Positions 22,949-30,170 of a stretch of 30,170 nucleotides of DNA are shown in pieces (positions within the stretch are counted from its first letter, which is position 1; every line of letters starts with the position of its first letter). Source of the DNA: Streptomyces sp. NRRL F-5630 (lineage in GTDB: Bacteria > Actinomycetota > Actinomycetes > Streptomycetales > Streptomycetaceae). The position numbers and the translations under genes were made by a program. Where the stretch lies: NCBI RefSeq assembly GCF_000719475.1, contig NZ_JOGO01000071.1:1-30170 (forward strand), given 5' to 3'. Below the pieces are notes generated by a model. It made no database searches. It saw only the letters and a program-made list of their open reading frames with translations, and had not been told where the DNA came from.

Positions 22949-23923
22949 ATGCTGCACTCCCCCCAGCTCTCCGCCCTCCCGGTACCGGCCCCGGCCGCCT
23001 CGCCGGTCGGCGCCGCCTGGGAGCGTCTGGCCGAGGTCTTCCCCGAGCTGCGGGTGACCGAGCTGGCGGCGGGCGAGCCGGGACCCGTGGGGGGCGACTG
23101 GGTGAGCGCGGCGGGACTCGCGCGCGCGGGCGCCGAGCTGGACGCCTACCTGCGCTGGGACCACGAGCAGATCGAGCGCGACTACGGGCGCACGCCGCGC
23201 CCCGATGTCGTCGCGAGCTTCGGTTTCCACCGGTACGCGTGGCCCGCCTGCCTGCTCATCACCCTGCCGTGGCTCCTGGTGCGCCGCGTGCCCCGGTACG
23301 GCGCGGGCGACGTGTACTTCGACCGCCCCCGCTACCGCATGGCAGTCCGCTCCGTGCCCTTCGCCTGCCTGCCCGACGACCCGGAGGCCGGGCACCCCCT
23401 CGCGGTCGTCGTACCGGACGAGGAGGCCTTGCGCGCCGAGGTACGGAGCGCGGTGGCCACCCACCTCGGGCCGCTGCTCGACGGGATCGGCCCGCGGATG
23501 CGCCGGCGGGGCCGGGCGCTGTGGGGCATGGTCACGGACGAGATCGTCGAGGGCCTCGCGTACGTGGGAGAGCTTCTCGGGGAGCGGGCGCGCACGGCCG
23601 CCGAACTGGAGGCGCTGCTGCCCGGCACGACGAAGCCGTACGTCGGCACGCCGGGCTTCCGCGAGCTGACCGGGCCCGACGGCGAGAGGCTGCCGACCAG
23701 GGACCGGGTGAGCTGCTGCCTGTCGTACACGCTGGGCGCCGAGGAGATCTGCGGGACCTGCCCCCGGCTGTGCGACGCCGAGCGCGTCGCACGCCTCCGC
23801 GCGGAGCGCCTGGCGGCGGAGGAGACCACCGGGCGCGACGCTCAGGCGGAGGAGGCCACGGCGCGGGCCCCCGAGGAGACCACGGCGCGGGGCACTCGGG
23901 CGGTGGAACCCGCCGCCGCCTGA
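22949..23923 (+). CDS. FhuF-like ferric-siderophore reductase ((2Fe-2S) protein)
   Basis: A 324-residue cytosolic reductase predicted to release iron from ferric siderophores. The C-terminal cluster motif is C-C-x10-C-x2-C: Cys256, Cys257, Cys268 and Cys271 in CCLSYTLGAEEICGTCP, as in the FhuF family. The central region (FGFHRYAWPACLLITLPWLLV) is the usual hydrophobic FhuF core and is probably not membrane-spanning. The tail after residue 288 is a low-complexity Glu/Thr/Ala stretch with a degenerate repeat. I chose the ATG at 22949 (GGTGG about 7 bases upstream); a GTG at 22928 would add seven residues but has no ribosome site. An iron box just upstream predicts induction under iron starvation. 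No siderophore synthesis or transport genes lie nearby. Confidence 0.87.
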   Translation: MLHSPQLSALPVPAPAASPVGAAWERLAEVFPELRVTELAAGEPGPVGGDWVSAAGLARAGAELDAYLRWDHEQIERDYGRTPRPDVVASFGFHRYAWPACLLITLPWLLVRRVPRYGAGDVYFDRPRYRMAVRSVPFACLPDDPEAGHPLAVVVPDEEALRAEVRSAVATHLGPLLDGIGPRMRRRGRALWGMVTDEIVEGLAYVGELLGERARTAAELEALLPGTTKPYVGTPGFRELTGPDGERLPTRDRVSCCLSYTLGAEEICGTCPRLCDAERVARLRAERLAAEETTGRDAQAEEATARAPEETTARGTRAVEPAAA

Positions 23924-24324
23924 GGAGGCATCACCCCCCCCTCTTCCCTCCCGTCGCCGTCGCATCGCCACGGCGCGTCCCGTCCCCACGCCCGGCCGCC
24001 CTGCCGGGTTACCCCTGCGTTGCCCGTTTCACACCAGCGCTTTCCGGCCTCGCTCCGCCCCTGCCGTCCCTCCCGGAACACCACGATCGGGGCGCACAGC
24101 GGGCCCCCGGTTCCCCCCGCGCATCCGTTTCACGCCCACTCACCCTTACGAGTATTCTGTCTCGCACGGAACTCCCTGTCTTCGCGCGAGAGTTCGAGCA
24201 GGTCGACGCTATCCGGTGCCCGGTACCCCCCATTGGCGTCCAGTTGCCCGGAAAACACCTGACGGCCCTTCGGCATGCGCCACGATGGCGCCCGAAAGGC
24301 CCTACCGACGCAAGGGACCCCCTG
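23924..24324. other. Intergenic region before the DUF2637 gene
   Basis: About 400 bases with no convincing gene; the short open frames here lack codon bias and ribosome sites. Part of it is AT-richer. TTCACG (24129-24134) and TATTCT (24153-24158), 18 bases apart, could be a promoter. GCGCCA-N3-TGGCGC (24277-24291) is a perfect hairpin about 35 bases before the ATG at 24325. Confidence 0.45.
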
Positions 24325-25395
24325 ATGAGAATGACCGACATATCGCTGGACTGGCTCGTACCCGGCGCCGTACTGCTCCTGGGCATGCTGGCGGCGGTTG
24401 CGGTGCTCACCCGCGGCAAGCGGGCCGGGGCGAAGGCGGCGGCGGCCGAGGACTCCTGGGAACGCAGCGAGGAGCGCCGCCGCCGCAAGGAAGCGGTCTA
24501 CGGCAGCGCCTCCTACGTCCTCCTCTTCTGCTGCGCGGCCGTCGCGGCGGCGCTCTCCTTCCACGGCCTGGTCGGATTCGGCCGCCAGAACCTCAACCTC
24601 TCCGGGGGCTGGGAGTACCTGGTGCCCTTCGGCCTGGACGGGGCGGCGATGTTCTGCTCGGTCCTCGCCGTGCGCGAGGCGAGCCACGGCGACGCGGCGC
24701 TCGGTTCGCGGCTGCTCGTGTGGACCTTCGCGGGCGCGGCGGCCTGGTTCAACTGGGTGCACGCCCCGCGCGGCACGGGCCACGCGGGTGCCCCGCAGTT
24801 CTTCTCCGGGATGTCGCTCTCGGCCGCCGTGCTCTTCGACCGCGCCCTCAAGCAGACCCGCCGCGCCGCGCTGCGCGAGCAGGGACTGGTGCCGAGGCCG
24901 CTGCCGCAGATCCGCATCGTGCGCTGGCTGCGCGCCCCGCGCGAGACCTTCGGCGCGTGGTCGCTCATGCTCCTGGAGAACGTGCGCAGTCTCGACGAGG
25001 CCGTCGAGGAGGTACGGGACGACAAGCGCCAGAAGCAGGCCGGGCGTCAGCGCGACCGCGAGCAGGCACGTCTGAAGAAGGCTCAGCTCAAGGCGATCAG
25101 CCGCAGCACGCGTGGCTGGGGCGGACGCGGGGGCGGCCGGCAGATCGACGTGCAGCAGGCCATGGCCGGCATGGGGCAGGCCGAAGCGGACCCCGCCATA
25201 CCGGCGAGCGAGCAACTGCCTTCCGGGCGGCCCTCTTTGCAGGCTCTCACCACGAAGACTGACGCGGCGTCCTCTCCGGAGGAGCCTGCCAAAGGAGCCG
25301 TTGTCGACCTGACGGCCGAGGACGACACCCAGGCCCTGCCCCGACTCGACAACCTGGAGCGCAAACTGAAGGAGATGGAGCAGCAGTTCGGCTGA
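24325..25395 (+). CDS. DUF2637 (SpdB-like) membrane protein
   Basis: A 356-residue integral membrane protein. Probable membrane helices lie at about 9-28, 62-84, 99-118, 130-147 and 160-172. They match the DUF2637 pattern seen in SpdB spread proteins of actinomycete plasmids (SFHGLVGFG, YLVPFGLDGAAMFCSVLA). Residues 220-260 are a highly charged, probably coiled-coil stretch (EEVRDDKRQKQAGRQRDREQ). The tail is acidic and ends in another short coiled coil (LDNLERKLKEMEQQFG). Plasmid homologues act beside a TraB translocase in DNA spreading, but no tra, rep or integrase gene is in this window, so this is probably a chromosomal paralogue of unknown role. ATGs occur at 24325 and 24331; AAGGGA about 9 bases upstream favours the first weakly. 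Confidence 0.85.
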   Translation: MRMTDISLDWLVPGAVLLLGMLAAVAVLTRGKRAGAKAAAAEDSWERSEERRRRKEAVYGSASYVLLFCCAAVAAALSFHGLVGFGRQNLNLSGGWEYLVPFGLDGAAMFCSVLAVREASHGDAALGSRLLVWTFAGAAAWFNWVHAPRGTGHAGAPQFFSGMSLSAAVLFDRALKQTRRAALREQGLVPRPLPQIRIVRWLRAPRETFGAWSLMLLENVRSLDEAVEEVRDDKRQKQAGRQRDREQARLKKAQLKAISRSTRGWGGRGGGRQIDVQQAMAGMGQAEADPAIPASEQLPSGRPSLQALTTKTDAASSPEEPAKGAVVDLTAEDDTQALPRLDNLERKLKEMEQQFG

Positions 25396-25420
25396 GCCCG
25401 TACCGCCTTCCGGATCTCCT

Positions 25421-25463
25421 CGCGGGGCGGCCCGCACCCTCCCCGGGTGCGGGCCGCCCCGCG
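25421..25463. terminator. Strong bidirectional terminator hairpin
   Basis: A perfect 19-base stem (25421-25439 with 25445-25463) with a 5-base loop (TCCCC), in the 109-base gap between convergent genes. There is no T-run, but stem length and position make termination for both strands likely. Confidence 0.85.
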
Positions 25464-25504
25464 TCGTCCGTCGGTACCCCTGCGCCCGCCCCTCGCCGCG
25501 CCGC

Positions 25505-25984
25505 CTACGCGCCCCCCACGGCCCCCGTCTCCAGCTCGAACCACACCGCCTTGCCCGCGCCCACCGCCCTGACCCCCCACGCGTCCGCGAGGGTCTGGAC
25601 GAGGCCGAGGCCGCGTCCGCCCGTCTGCTCCTCGGGGACGGCGGTACGGGCCCGGGGCACCCCCTTGGCCTGATCGCGCACCTCGACGCGGAGCCGGCCG
25701 CGCCGGACGACGGCGGTGAGGACGGCGTCGTCGGCCGTGTGCACGAGGGCGTTGGTGACGAGCTCGCTCGTGAGCAGTTCGGCGGTGTCGGCGCAGGACG
25801 CCTCCTGGCCGTGCCGGTCGAGGAGTTCGCGCAGCGCGTGCCGCGCCTCACCGACCGCGCGCAGATCGGCGCGAGCGAGCTTCCTGGTGAGCCGGTGCCC
25901 GCGCGGCGGGCGGCGCGGAAGCATCCGCCGGGCGCTCGCCCCTCTCCCCAGCGGGCCGCGCCGTTCAGTCCTGTGCCCGTCCAT
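25505..25984 (-). CDS. RsbW/SpoIIAB-like ATP-binding (anti-sigma type) protein
   Basis: A 159-residue GHKL ATPase of the kind abundant in Streptomyces. The N box is ELVTNALVH (Glu74, Asn78), the G1 box VRDQAKGVP (Asp103), and the G2 box GGRGLGLVQ (122-130). There is no receiver, PAS or histidine-phosphorylation domain, so it fits the serine-kinase/anti-sigma class that binds sigma factors or STAS anti-anti-sigma partners. No partner gene is adjacent. I chose the ATG at 25984 because GGAG lies 6 bases upstream; a GTG at 26092 would add 36 residues without a clear ribosome site. The Arg-rich residues 7-40 are an unusual basic extension before the fold. Kinase activity and partner are inferred from the family. 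Confidence 0.82.
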   Translation of the reverse strand: MDGHRTERRGPLGRGASARRMLPRRPPRGHRLTRKLARADLRAVGEARHALRELLDRHGQEASCADTAELLTSELVTNALVHTADDAVLTAVVRRGRLRVEVRDQAKGVPRARTAVPEEQTGGRGLGLVQTLADAWGVRAVGAGKAVWFELETGAVGGA

Positions 25985-26221
25985 GTACGGCTCCACCCCC
26001 GTGACGGACCACTCCGCCGGTCGGCCCCCCTCCCGGCATCCGGGCACGGGGGCTGCGAACACCACCTCGACGACGCTGTCGACTCTCGTCACACGCTTTC
26101 AGGTCACGAACGTGTATACGAGGACCATGCCCGCTTAGTCCGTACCTGACGCCTCCTGGGCGCGACCGCGAGGAAACCCCGACGCACACGGCAGGAACCG
26201 CGCGCCGGACCGCCGCGCCGG

Positions 26222-26238
26222 GGGCGCGCGGGGCGCCC
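26222..26238. terminator. Hairpin downstream of poxB
   Basis: GGGCGC-N5-GCGCCC, 50 bases beyond the poxB stop. Its placement suits a terminator for the minus-strand gene. Confidence 0.4.
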
Positions 26239-26287
26239 ACCGGCCGCGCACCACCCGTACCACCGGGCCTCCCCCGCCCCGGCCGGC

Positions 26288-28033
26288 TCAGGGGCGGGGC
26301 ACGTTGCGGAGGTTTGAGCGTGCCATCTGGAGCATCCGGCCGACGCCGCCGTCGAGGACGATCTTGCTCGCCGAGAGCGCGAAGCCCGTGACCATGTCGG
26401 CGCTGATCTTCGGCGGGATGGAGAGCGCGTTGGGGTCGGTCACGATGTCCACGAGGGCGGGGCCCTTGTGCGCGAACGCGTCCCGCAGGGCGCTCTCCAG
26501 TTGCTTGGGCTTCTCGACCCGCACCCCGTAGGCGCCCGCCGCGCGGGCGACGGCGGCGAAGTCCGGGTTCTTGTTCGTCGTCCCGAAGGACGGCAGCCCG
26601 GCCACCAGCATCTCCAGTTCGACCATGCCGAGCGCCGAGTTGTTGAAGAGGACGACCTTCACGGGGAGGTCGTACTGCACGAGGGTGAGGAAGTCGCCCA
26701 TGAGCATCGAGAAGCCGCCGTCCCCCGACATCGAGACGACCTGCCGGTTCCGGTCGGTGAACTGCGCGCCGATCGCCTGCGGCAGCGCGTTGGCCATCGA
26801 GCCGTGCCGGAAGGAGCCGATGATGCGGCGGTGGCCGTTGGGGGTGATGTACCGCGCCGCCCACACGTTGCACATCCCGGTGTCGACGGTGAAGACGGCG
26901 TCCTCGGCGGCGATCTCGTCGAGGACGGAGGCGACGTACTCGGGGTGGATCGGCGTGTGCTTCTCGACCTTGCGCGTGTACGCCTTGACCACGCCTTCGA
27001 GCGCGTCGGCGTGCTTCTTGAGCATCTTGTCGAGGAAGCGGCGGTTCTCCTTCGGCTTGACGCGCGGCAGCAGGCAGCGCAGCGTCTCGCGCACGTCGCC
27101 CCACACCGCGAGGTCGAGCTTGCAGCGGCGGCCGAGGTGCTCGGGGCGGATGTCGACCTGGACGATCTTGACGTCCTTCTCGGGCAGGAAGGGCGTGTAC
27201 GGGAAGTCCGTGCCGAGCAGGATCAGCAGATCGCACTCGTTGGTGGCCTCGTAGCAGGCCCCGTAGCCGAGCAGCCCGCTCATCCCGACGTCGTACGGGT
27301 TGTCGTACTGGATGTACTCCTTGCCGCGCAGCGCGTGCCCCACCGGCGACTTGATCTTCCCCGCGAGTTCCATGACCTCGGCGTGCGCGCCCGCCGCGCC
27401 CGCGCCGCAGAAGAGCGTGACCCGGTTCGCCCCGTCGATCAGGGCGGCGAGCTTCTCGATGTCGTCGTCACCGGGGCGCGCCGTGGGCTGCTCGGTGATC
27501 ATCGCCTGCTCGGTGACCCGCTCGGGCGCGTCGTGCGAGGCCACATCGCCCGGAAGAGTGACGACGCCGACGCCGCCCTGTCCCACGGCGTGCTGGATCG
27601 CGCTCTGGAGGACGCGGGGCATCTGCGCCGCGTTGGAGATCATCTCGCTGTAGTGGCTGCACTCGGTGAAGAGCCGCTCCGGGTGGGTCTCCTGGAAGTA
27701 GCCGAGCCCGATCTCGCTGGAGGGGATGTGCGAGGCGAGGGCGAGCACGGGCGCCATGGAGCGGTGGGCGTCGTACAGGCCGTTGATGAGGTGCAGGTTG
27801 CCGGGGCCGCAAGAGCCCGCGCAGGCGGCGAGCCTGCCGGTGATCTGGGCCTCGGCGCCGGCGGCGAACGCGGCGGTCTCCTCGTGACGGACGTGGATCC
27901 AGTCGATCGCCGAGTTCCGGCGGATCGCGTCGACCACGGGGTTGAGGCTGTCGCCGACCACGCCGTACAGCCGCTGCACGCCCGCGCGGACGAGGACGTC
28001 GACGAACTGTTCGGCTACGTTCTGCTTGGCCAT
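26288..28033 (-). CDS. poxB: Pyruvate dehydrogenase (quinone), PoxB-type, thiamine-diphosphate-dependent
   Basis: A 581-residue enzyme that decarboxylates pyruvate to acetate and CO2 and passes electrons through FAD to membrane quinone. Order of parts: a ThDP PYR domain with the catalytic Glu in VRHEETAAFAAG, the GSCGPGNLHLINGLYDA loop, a central FAD-binding domain (about 190-335), and a ThDP PP domain. The PP domain has the GDGGFSMLMGDFLTLVQYDL...NN cofactor motif and TDPNALSIPP near the end. The length matches PoxB (about 570). The C-terminal segment VGRMLQMARSNLRNV resembles the amphipathic lipid-binding peptide of the E. coli enzyme. I chose the ATG at 28033 (MAKQNVAEQFVDVL); a GTG 27 bases upstream is within a direct repeat. 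It probably has its own promoter, as unusual tandem repeats lie just upstream. Acetolactate synthase is the main alternative, less likely given the C-terminus. Confidence 0.93.
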   Translation of the reverse strand: MAKQNVAEQFVDVLVRAGVQRLYGVVGDSLNPVVDAIRRNSAIDWIHVRHEETAAFAAGAEAQITGRLAACAGSCGPGNLHLINGLYDAHRSMAPVLALASHIPSSEIGLGYFQETHPERLFTECSHYSEMISNAAQMPRVLQSAIQHAVGQGGVGVVTLPGDVASHDAPERVTEQAMITEQPTARPGDDDIEKLAALIDGANRVTLFCGAGAAGAHAEVMELAGKIKSPVGHALRGKEYIQYDNPYDVGMSGLLGYGACYEATNECDLLILLGTDFPYTPFLPEKDVKIVQVDIRPEHLGRRCKLDLAVWGDVRETLRCLLPRVKPKENRRFLDKMLKKHADALEGVVKAYTRKVEKHTPIHPEYVASVLDEIAAEDAVFTVDTGMCNVWAARYITPNGHRRIIGSFRHGSMANALPQAIGAQFTDRNRQVVSMSGDGGFSMLMGDFLTLVQYDLPVKVVLFNNSALGMVELEMLVAGLPSFGTTNKNPDFAAVARAAGAYGVRVEKPKQLESALRDAFAHKGPALVDIVTDPNALSIPPKISADMVTGFALSASKIVLDGGVGRMLQMARSNLRNVPRP

Positions 28034-28060
28034 GGCACTCGCACCCCTTCTGTGCTTCAC

Positions 28061-28098
28061 GGGTCCATGAAGTCACGCACCCATGAAGTCACAGTGAC
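28061..28098. repeat. Tandem 16-base direct repeats and a palindrome in the poxB leader/promoter
   Basis: On the minus strand GTGACTTCATGG occurs twice with a 16-base period (28092-28081 and 28076-28065). A third partial copy (GTGA) begins one period later, at 28060. The upstream end overlaps GTCAC-A-GTGAC (28088-28098). The period is not a multiple of three and lies before the chosen poxB start. Confidence 0.7.
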
Positions 28099-28146
28099 CG
28101 CGATCGTGCCCGCCAAACACAGGGGCAACGGGACTCAGCCCCCCGC

Positions 28147-30170
28147 TCAGCCCTCCCAGACGGCGGCGAGGGTGCGATCGTCCGCGTAGCCCTTGACGCG
28201 GGTCTGGCTCGTGGCCAGGAAGGCGGCGAGCCCCGGGGGTTCGGGGGCGGACCACTCCTCGGCCAGTCGGCTCGCGAGCGACGGGCTGCCGCGCAGCGGC
28301 TCGGCGAGGCCGGTGCCGCACAGCAGCAGCACATCACCCGATCGGGCGATGGAGGCGTGGAACCGGAAGGGTTCGCGGCGCGGCTCCTCCACGGGAGCGT
28401 ACGGGCTCGGGGGCCGGCCGACGCCGGGATCGAGGGTGAGCGCCCCGCCCTCCGCGCCGGAACGGGGCTGCCCGTCGACGGGGACCTCGGGCTCGATGTC
28501 GCGCAGTTCCCCGCCGCGCAGCCGGAAGAGTCCGCCCTCGCCCGCGCCGAAGAAGACGCGGGTCCGGCACTGGCCGTCGGTGGGAAGGAGGAGGCAGCGC
28601 AGGCTCGCGGTGTACTCCTCGGGCGCGAGCCCCCGTTCGGCCGCGGCGGCGCGCAGGCGGCCGAGGGTGCGGTCGGTGAGGCGGCGCAGGCCGGACTTGA
28701 GGTCGCCGCGGCGGGCCGCCCGGATGTCGTCGGCGAGGCGGCGGTGGCTGCGGCCCACGGCGGCGGCGATCGACCGGACGGCCTCGGTCGCCGCCCGGTA
28801 CGCCTCGGGACAGGTCCGCGCCCCGGTCGCCGTCGCGACGAGCACGATGCCCTCGTCCCCGGCCCCGAAGCGCACCACGAGCAACGTGTCCCTGCGCGCC
28901 TCCCCGCGGTACCGCGCGGAATCCCCCCGCTGCGAGACGGCCCGCAAGGTGCTCCCTCCGAACCGCCCTCCTTCGAGCACGGTGTCGGGCACGTAGGCGT
29001 CGAGCGCTCCGGGATCGCTCTCGGCGAGCGCGGTGGGCTCGGCCTCGTAGGTGGGAGGCCGGTCGCCGACGTAGGGGACGCCGCTCGTGGCGCGCGTCTC
29101 TGCGGAGGTCTCCCCGGCACCGGGCCGCGCGGGTGCGCCCGGAGAGGCCGGGGACCGCTCGGCGCGGGGGGACGGGGGTCGCTCGGCACGGGGCGTCGGG
29201 GGCGGGGCGGGAGCGAGCGCCTCGCGGCCTGTACGGGGCGGATCACCTTGCGAGGCGGCGGGGGCGCTGTCCGCCTCGCCCGCCGGGGAGGGCTGCCGCT
29301 CGGCCTGCGGGGAGGGCCGCTCGGCCCGCCCGGGGGACGCCCCCTCCGCTTCAACGGATGGGGGCGGGGACAGGGGGAGCGCGTGGCGCGGGAGGTGGGG
29401 GGCCGGCGGAGCGGACTCGTCCCGGAGGGGGCTGGGCGGGGCCGGGTCGTCCTGTATGGGTCCGGGCGGCACCGGCTCGCTCCGCGCGGGCTCGGGCGGC
29501 GCTTGGTCGTCCTGTACGGGGCCGGGCTCGTCCCGTGCGGGCACGGGCGCGGGCTCGTCCCGTGCGGGCGCGGGCTCGTCCCGTACGGCGTCGGACGCGT
29601 CCGACGCCTCGCGTGGAGACTCTCCGTGTACAGGAGGACGGAAGCCCTCCGGCTCGTCCCGCTCGGGCGGCCCGCCCGCTTCCGATCCTTCCGCCGGTTC
29701 CGCCGGTTCCGCCGGGGAGGCCCCCGTCCCCTCCGCCGGGGGCGTCCTGCGGCGGGGTGTCACGCCGGTCCACTCGGCCGGGAGCGGGGGCGGTGGCGTC
29801 TCCCCGGCGCCCCGCTCGGGCGAGGAGCCGAACCAGCCCGTGAAGCCGTCCGGCGTGGCGGGGGCGCGGCGCGGAGGCCGTTGCGGCAGGGGCGGGCTGT
29901 CCGTCGCCTCCGGCGTGAGGGGCCTTCGCGGCAGCGGTGGGTTCCGCTCCGGCTCGTCCCGGCCGAGGGGCCGTCGCGGAAGCGGTGGGTTCTCCTCCGG
30001 TGCCCGGGTGCGGGGCCGTCGCGGCAGGGGCGGGTTGTCCTCCGGCTCCGCCGGGGGTGGCCCGTCGGCCTCCGCGTCGGGGAGCGGCCTTGCGCCGGGC
30101 ACGTAAGGGCGCCCCAGGCGTTCCGTGGCGGGCCAGGGGGAGGCCGGCTCGGGGGGCCCGGGGGCGAAGG
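28147..30170 (-). CDS. PP2C-like protein, probable pseudophosphatase, 5' end beyond the window
   Basis: At least 673 residues are visible; the frame is open to the right edge, so the start is not in the window. The N-terminal roughly 400 visible residues are Pro/Glu/Arg/Ala-rich, disordered and repetitive. The last 270 resemble Streptomyces PP2C-type domains (STLRAVSQRGDSARYRGEAR at the start, GDVLLLCGTGLAEPL, YADDRTLAAVW at the end). Two metal-binding places look lost. The usual V.DG.G segment reads LVATATGA (about 28815-28860), and the usual LC.DGL reads LCGTGL (near 28310-28340). The final DD is kept. It therefore looks like a non-catalytic phosphatase fold, perhaps a binding or regulatory partner in a Ser/Thr kinase pathway. 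The gene lies 113 bases upstream of poxB on the same strand. The domain call is moderate to good; loss of activity is inferred. Confidence 0.75.
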   Translation of the reverse strand, partial: FAPGPPEPASPWPATERLGRPYVPGARPLPDAEADGPPPAEPEDNPPLPRRPRTRAPEENPPLPRRPLGRDEPERNPPLPRRPLTPEATDSPPLPQRPPRRAPATPDGFTGWFGSSPERGAGETPPPPLPAEWTGVTPRRRTPPAEGTGASPAEPAEPAEGSEAGGPPERDEPEGFRPPVHGESPREASDASDAVRDEPAPARDEPAPVPARDEPGPVQDDQAPPEPARSEPVPPGPIQDDPAPPSPLRDESAPPAPHLPRHALPLSPPPSVEAEGASPGRAERPSPQAERQPSPAGEADSAPAASQGDPPRTGREALAPAPPPTPRAERPPSPRAERSPASPGAPARPGAGETSAETRATSGVPYVGDRPPTYEAEPTALAESDPGALDAYVPDTVLEGGRFGGSTLRAVSQRGDSARYRGEARRDTLLVVRFGAGDEGIVLVATATGARTCPEAYRAATEAVRSIAAAVGRSHRRLADDIRAARRGDLKSGLRRLTDRTLGRLRAAAAERGLAPEEYTASLRCLLLPTDGQCRTRVFFGAGEGGLFRLRGGELRDIEPEVPVDGQPRSGAEGGALTLDPGVGRPPSPYAPVEEPRREPFRFHASIARSGDVLLLCGTGLAEPLRGSPSLASRLAEEWSAPEPPGLAAFLATSQTRVKGYADDRTLAAVWEG
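29405..29590 (-). repeat. Degenerate RDEPAP-type coding repeats
   Basis: Within the PP2C-like gene, short units of the form RDEPAP/QDDPAP/RDESAP recur about every 6-13 residues, with near-identical DNA in the copies around 29520-29590. They form an acidic, proline-rich, probably extended linker. Confidence 0.7.
29879..30040 (-). repeat. Four PPLPRRP repeats at 14-16 residue spacing
   Basis: DNA units at about 29879, 29923, 29971 and 30016 encode SPPLPQRP, NPPLPRRP, NPPLPRRP and NPPLPRRP. The repeated core is near-identical and the spacers vary. PPLPRR fits the class II SH3-ligand pattern PxxPx(R/K). The array continues close to the window edge. Confidence 0.75.

Noticed and set aside
24020..24262. 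80-codon frame in the gap before the DUF2637 gene
   Set aside because: Poor third-position GC bias, no ribosome site, low-complexity Ser/Pro/Arg translation.
24325..25395. SpdB-like protein as evidence of an integrated conjugative plasmid
   Set aside because: No integrase, excisionase, replication, TraB or att-like repeat is present, and flanking genes look like ordinary chromosomal genes.
26288..28033. Acetolactate synthase
   Set aside because: The ThDP fold is shared, but the C-terminal amphipathic segment and overall sequence resemble PoxB, and no small regulatory subunit is adjacent.
1..30170. CRISPR arrays, tRNA/rRNA genes, insertion sequences
   Set aside because: I looked for regularly spaced direct repeats, cloverleaf-like sequences and transposase motifs on both strands and saw none. 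The only regular repeats are coding (lectin, proline motifs) or the poxB 16-mers.

Overview
This window looks like a chromosomal segment of a Streptomyces or close relative. Evidence: very high GC with third-codon GC bias, long spurious antisense frames, GGAGG-type ribosome sites with many GTG starts, and actinomycete hallmarks (DUF664/DinB protein, maltokinase-cap-like protein, DUF2637 membrane protein, RsbW-like ATPase, DmdR/IdeR-type iron box, RecA-NDp/PafBC-type promoter). No rRNA, tRNA, CRISPR array, integrase or insertion sequence was recognised.

Layout. 82-3328 (minus) is a tight purine-catabolic operon: a fused OHCU decarboxylase/5-hydroxyisourate hydrolase, uricase and an 8-oxoguanine deaminase. 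It starts at a TTGACG promoter overlapped by a perfect inverted repeat. 3564-3827 is a small gene that appears to be leaderless, behind a full-consensus DNA-damage promoter. 4033-5919 is a secreted GH54-type alpha-L-arabinofuranosidase with two duplicated ricin-type lectin domains. 6130-6788 (minus) encodes a thiamine-binding-like protein and a short YheO/DauR-type regulator. 7028-7687 is a double zinc-knuckle protein. 7849-11210 (minus) holds two coupled acyl-CoA synthetases, divergent from a GAF-LuxR regulator (11336-12220). A DinB-like protein (12385-12897) and a maltokinase-cap-like protein (12944-13594) follow.

13632-18677 (minus) is a four-gene xanthine dehydrogenase operon (FAD subunit, 2Fe-2S subunit, molybdopterin subunit, XdhC chaperone) with overlapping genes, divergent from a PucR-family regulator (18953-20683). 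Then come a TPR-like protein behind a Rex-like palindrome (21082-21864), a GntR/FCD regulator (21932-22780, minus), an iron-box-preceded FhuF-like ferric reductase (22949-23923), a solitary DUF2637/SpdB-like membrane protein (24325-25395), an anti-sigma-type ATPase (25505-25984, minus), PoxB-type pyruvate dehydrogenase (26288-28033, minus) and a PP2C-like protein that seems to lack metal-binding aspartates and runs off the right edge.

The main theme is purine salvage for nitrogen. Xanthine dehydrogenase makes urate from hypoxanthine/xanthine and 8-oxoguanine deaminase makes it from oxidised guanine. Uricase and the fused protein then carry urate to allantoin. The two operons have different operator-like repeats, so they may answer to different regulators. 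All functional calls are from reading the sequence; no search was run.
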